DNA of 33,588 nt from NCBI GenBank assembly GCA_021784715.1, contig JAJYHP010000074.1, forward strand, positions 1 through 33,588, in the 5' to 3' direction. This DNA comes from a bacterium (lineage in GTDB: Bacteria > Eremiobacterota > Eremiobacteria > Baltobacterales > Baltobacteraceae). Positions 31,095-33,588 of the stretch are shown here, one piece after another. The notes beneath the pieces were generated by a model that had not been told where the DNA came from, did not search any database, and saw nothing but the letters and a program-made list of their open reading frames with translations. The translations under genes were made by a program, and so were the position numbers. The number at the start of each line of letters is the position of its first letter. Positions within the stretch are counted from its first letter, which is position 1.

Positions 31095-32474
31095 GTGTGC
31101 GGAATCGTCGGTCTCTTCGCCCCAGGTCGTGATGCGGCGCGACTCGCCTATTTCGGCCTCTACGCGCTTCAGCATCGCGGGCAAGAGTCGGCCGGCATCG
31201 CCGCCGGGGACGGCGGAACGCTCCGCTCGCATAAGGAGATGGGGCTGCTCGGGGCGATCTTCGACGAAGAGATCCTCGCTCAGCTCAGCGGCCATATCGC
31301 GGTCGGGCATACCCGCTATTCCACGACCGGCTCCTCGGTGGTCGTCAACGCACAACCCTTGCTCGAACGCACCGATATCGGCGAATTCGCATTAGCGCAT
31401 AACGGCAATCTCACCAATACCGACGAACTGCGCGCGGAACTGCCCGCCGGAACGGTGATGCAGGCATCCTCAGATACCGAAGTCCTCGCGAAACTCATCG
31501 TCGAGAGCTCCGGAACGATGATCGAACGGATCGAGGCAGCGATGCAGAAGGCGCGCGGCGCCTATTCGATCGCGCTTTGCTCGGAGAGCGAGCTCTTTGC
31601 CTTTCGCGACCCGTGGGGCGTGCGACCGCTCTGTCTGGGGACCTTCGACGACGGCGGCTACGTCGTCGCCAGCGAATCCTGTGCGCTTGCAACGGTTGGA
31701 GCCCGTTATCTGCGCGAGGTGGAGGCGGGAGAGATCGTGCACGTTACTCGCGAGGGTATTACCTCGCATCACGTTCACGTGCGCGACGAGTTTCCAGCGC
31801 TGTGCATGTTTGAATATATCTATTTCGCGCGTCCGGATTCGAAGCTCGACAATCGTTCGATTTATATGGCGCGACACGAAATGGGAAGACGGCTCGCGCG
31901 CGAGCATCCCGTCGAAGCCGACTGCGTGATGGCCGTTCCCGATTCCGCGGTGCCGGGCGGCATCGGTTATGCCACCGAGAGCGGCTTGCCCTACGTTGAA
32001 GGGCTCATAAAGAATCGTTATATCGGACGGACTTTTATCAGCCCGGATCAATCGATGCGCTCGCGCGGCGTTCACTTGAAATTCAACCCGGTCGTCGAAA
32101 ATCTGCGCGGGCAGCGCGTCGTCGTCGTTGACGATTCGATCGTGCGCGGGACGACGACGCCGCGCATCGTCGCGCTCCTACGCGAAGCAGGCGCGCGCGA
32201 GGTTCACCTGCGTATCACTTCGCCCCCAATACTCCACCCGTGCTATCTCGGCGTCGATATGGCGAGCTACGACGAACTGATCGCCGCAAACTACAGCGTC
32301 GAGGAGATTCGCGCGAAGACCGGTGCGGATTCGCTTGGTTATCTCTCGCTCGACGGGCTGATCGAATCGACCGGGCGCAAACGAGAAGAGATGTGTCTGG
32401 GCTGCCTGACCGGCGTCTATCCGACCGAGCCCGCGGAGCACGAGCGTGCTCCGCATGCGCTGACGCGCTCCTAG
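31095..32474 (+). CDS. purF: Amidophosphoribosyltransferase
   Basis: This enzyme makes phosphoribosylamine from PRPP and glutamine, the first committed purine step. The GTG 31095 is followed directly by TGC, so the nucleophile Cys2 is exposed by removal of Met and there is no propeptide. HRGQESAGI and GHTRYSTTGSS are glutaminase signatures, and VVVVDDSIVRGTTTPRI is the PRPP loop. Cysteines for a 4Fe-4S cluster, as in B. subtilis PurF, are visible in LCMFEYIYFARPDS, SPPILHPCYLG and CLGCLTGVYP. The length is 459 residues. No Shine-Dalgarno is seen. The stop shares CTAG with the convergent desaturase stop. Confidence 0.96.
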   Translation: MCGIVGLFAPGRDAARLAYFGLYALQHRGQESAGIAAGDGGTLRSHKEMGLLGAIFDEEILAQLSGHIAVGHTRYSTTGSSVVVNAQPLLERTDIGEFALAHNGNLTNTDELRAELPAGTVMQASSDTEVLAKLIVESSGTMIERIEAAMQKARGAYSIALCSESELFAFRDPWGVRPLCLGTFDDGGYVVASESCALATVGARYLREVEAGEIVHVTREGITSHHVHVRDEFPALCMFEYIYFARPDSKLDNRSIYMARHEMGRRLAREHPVEADCVMAVPDSAVPGGIGYATESGLPYVEGLIKNRYIGRTFISPDQSMRSRGVHLKFNPVVENLRGQRVVVVDDSIVRGTTTPRIVALLREAGAREVHLRITSPPILHPCYLGVDMASYDELIAANYSVEEIRAKTGADSLGYLSLDGLIESTGRKREEMCLGCLTGVYPTEPAEHERAPHALTRS

Positions 32475-33310
32475 GGTTCCGGCTGGAGGTTCCGGGCGAG
32501 CGAACTCGGTGCCGGGATCTTGATGCGGTCGGCGAGCCGTAAAAAGGCGAGAAACCGCACGTTAAGCCAGGTTGGGTCGAATTCAAACCAACGAAGCCCG
32601 TGTCGTGCCGAGAACGGGAACGCGTGGTGGTTGTTGTGCCATCCCTCACCCCATGAGAGCAGGGCGACCCACCAACAGTTGGTGGAAAGATCTTTCGTGC
32701 GGTAGGTGCGATAGCCTAACGAGTGTGCCGCGCTATTGACTAACCAGGTCGTGTGATAGCCGAGCACGAGTCGGACGAAGATTCCCCAGACGACCCAGGT
32801 CCAGCCGCCGAGCGCCAACAGCACGAGCGCGAGCGCTAACTGCAGGTAGACGTGCGCGCGTTCGAGGAACCGGTAGAAGCGGCTCCCGCAGAGATCGGGT
32901 GCAAAGCGCGCGATCTCCGCTTCAGACGGGATCGCATCGTTGTGCTTGTAGATCCAGCGGATATGCGCCCAGCGAAAACCGCGATCCATTCCGTGGGGAT
33001 CGTCCGCGGTGTCGGCGTTTGCATGATGTTTGCGGTGCGTCGCGACCCAACGGATCGGGTCGCCCTGCAGAGCGAGGGCGCCGAAGATTGCGAGCACGTA
33101 TTCCAGCGGTTTGCGCAAGCGCAAGCCGCGGTGGGTGAGCGTTCGGTGGTAGAAGAGGGTAACACCGAGCGCGCCGGTGAGATAAGCAATAATCGCGGCC
33201 ACCACGAGGGCGCTCCATTGGAACGCGCCGGGGATGAAAACCGCGAGCGCGCCGATATGAATCGCTGCGAGTCCGAAGCGATTCATACGGCGCCGAACGA
33301 GGTCGGTCAC
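32471..33310 (-). CDS. Acyl-CoA or acyl-lipid delta-9-type desaturase
   Basis: This is a membrane di-iron fatty acid desaturase that introduces double bonds into acyl chains. The three histidine boxes are in order: HRTLTH (FYHRTLTHRGL), HRKHH (WVATHRKHHANAD) and HNNHH (GWHNNHHAFP). Between them are hydrophobic segments that give four or so membrane helices. The 279-residue length is typical of bacterial delta-9 desaturases. GTG 33310 was taken as the start (sequence TDLVRRRMNRF); an internal ATG nine codons in is possible. Its start lies six bases after the stop of the zinc-ribbon gene on the same strand, so they are probably co-transcribed. Confidence 0.9.
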   Translation of the reverse strand: MTDLVRRRMNRFGLAAIHIGALAVFIPGAFQWSALVVAAIIAYLTGALGVTLFYHRTLTHRGLRLRKPLEYVLAIFGALALQGDPIRWVATHRKHHANADTADDPHGMDRGFRWAHIRWIYKHNDAIPSEAEIARFAPDLCGSRFYRFLERAHVYLQLALALVLLALGGWTWVVWGIFVRLVLGYHTTWLVNSAAHSLGYRTYRTKDLSTNCWWVALLSWGEGWHNNHHAFPFSARHGLRWFEFDPTWLNVRFLAFLRLADRIKIPAPSSLARNLQPEP

Positions 33311-33316
33311 ATTGTC

Positions 33317-33588
33317 CTAGCGGTAGCTAGGGCGCGACGCGAAGCAGTCGCGGCAGTAGACCGGTTTATCGCCACGTGGTTGGAACGGGACTTCGGCGAC
33401 GCCGCCGCACTGGCTGCAGGTCGCTTTGAACATTTCACGGCGGGCACCGCCGCCGCCGCCGTTTCCGCCACGGCCGCCGCTCGCCTTACGGGCGGCGCGA
33501 CAATCGGCGCAACGGCTCGGCTTATTCGTGAAGCCCTTGCTCGCGTAGAACTGCTGTTCGTTTGCGGTAAAGGTAAACGTGCGTCCGC
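33317..33588 (-). CDS. Zinc-ribbon (CxxC-CxxC) protein, C-terminal part (N-terminus outside window)
   Basis: Reading the minus strand from the window edge gives 89 residues ending at a stop on 33317-33319. Two similar modules are visible. The first is TFTFTANEQQFYASKGF then SRCADCRAARK, and the second is ATCSQCGGVAEVPF then RPVYCRDCF-like (here KPVYCRDCFASR). They are joined by a glycine-rich linker. Paired CxxC motifs of this kind occur in a widespread family of small bacterial proteins, often with several ribbon modules. The function is not known; nucleic acid or protein binding is a guess. It precedes the desaturase by six bases. The start is beyond the window. Confidence 0.75.
   Translation of the reverse strand, partial: GRTFTFTANEQQFYASKGFTNKPSRCADCRAARKASGGRGGNGGGGGARREMFKATCSQCGGVAEVPFQPRGDKPVYCRDCFASRPSYR

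Noticed and set aside
33440..33490. GC-rich repeat-like run (GCCGCC) as a repeat or CRISPR element
   Set aside because: It encodes the glycine-rich linker between the two CxxC modules of the zinc-ribbon protein; there are no regularly spaced repeats.

Overview
This window is a dense, high-GC stretch of bacterial chromosome with 31 protein-coding genes and almost no intergenic DNA. Most neighbours overlap by a 4-base ATGA or GTGA, or by 8 to 17 bases, and GTG starts are common. I saw no rRNA, tRNA, CRISPR array, insertion sequence or phage gene. No stretch longer than about 100 bases lacks a gene. The style and gene mix suggest a deep-branching, mostly uncultured bacterial phylum. Candidatus Eremiobacterota (WPS-2) is my best guess, but this is an impression and not a phylogeny.

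Layout, left to right. (1) 1-777: the tail of a six-hairpin glycosidase-like protein, cut by the window edge. (2) 828-6800: a PcrA-type helicase leading directly into a lysine/diaminopimelate block, dapB-asd-lysC-dapA. (3) 6797-9237: a WecG/TagA-type glycosyltransferase, a sugar-phosphate nucleotidyltransferase and a ComF-like phosphoribosyltransferase. (4) 9234-15426: a riboflavin region. It has a RibD-type reductase and deaminase as two separate genes, riboflavin synthase, a hotdog thioesterase, two tandem zinc-type dehydrogenases, then ribBA and ribH. The RibBA protein carries an N-terminal XRE-type helix-turn-helix and appears to be expressed from a leaderless promoter. (5) 15423-17431: mtnA (methionine salvage) and holA (clamp-loader delta). 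(6) 17509-28574: a purine block, purB, a purC fused to a degenerate purE-like domain, purL, purQ, a divergent purS-like gene, two tandem archaeal-type purP paralogs, guaA and purD. (7) 28571-33588: a CLC chloride channel with CBS domains (minus strand), a Bax-inhibitor-1 membrane protein, purF, then on the minus strand a fatty-acid desaturase and the end of a zinc-ribbon protein.

The most notable biology is in the two biosynthetic blocks. The purine block mixes a PurC/PurE-like fusion resembling animal PAICS, whose PurE half has lost its recognisable active-site motifs, with a formate-dependent PurP system otherwise typical of archaea. The second PurP copy lacks the glycine-rich ATP-grasp loop, so it may be a non-catalytic partner. 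The riboflavin block has no visible FMN riboswitch. It instead has a biosynthetic enzyme carrying its own DNA-binding domain, next to a short promoter with a palindrome over its -35 box, which suggests an autoregulatory enzyme. Purine genes absent here (purM, purN or purT, purK, an active purE, an IMP cyclohydrolase, guaB, purA) must lie elsewhere if the pathway is complete.
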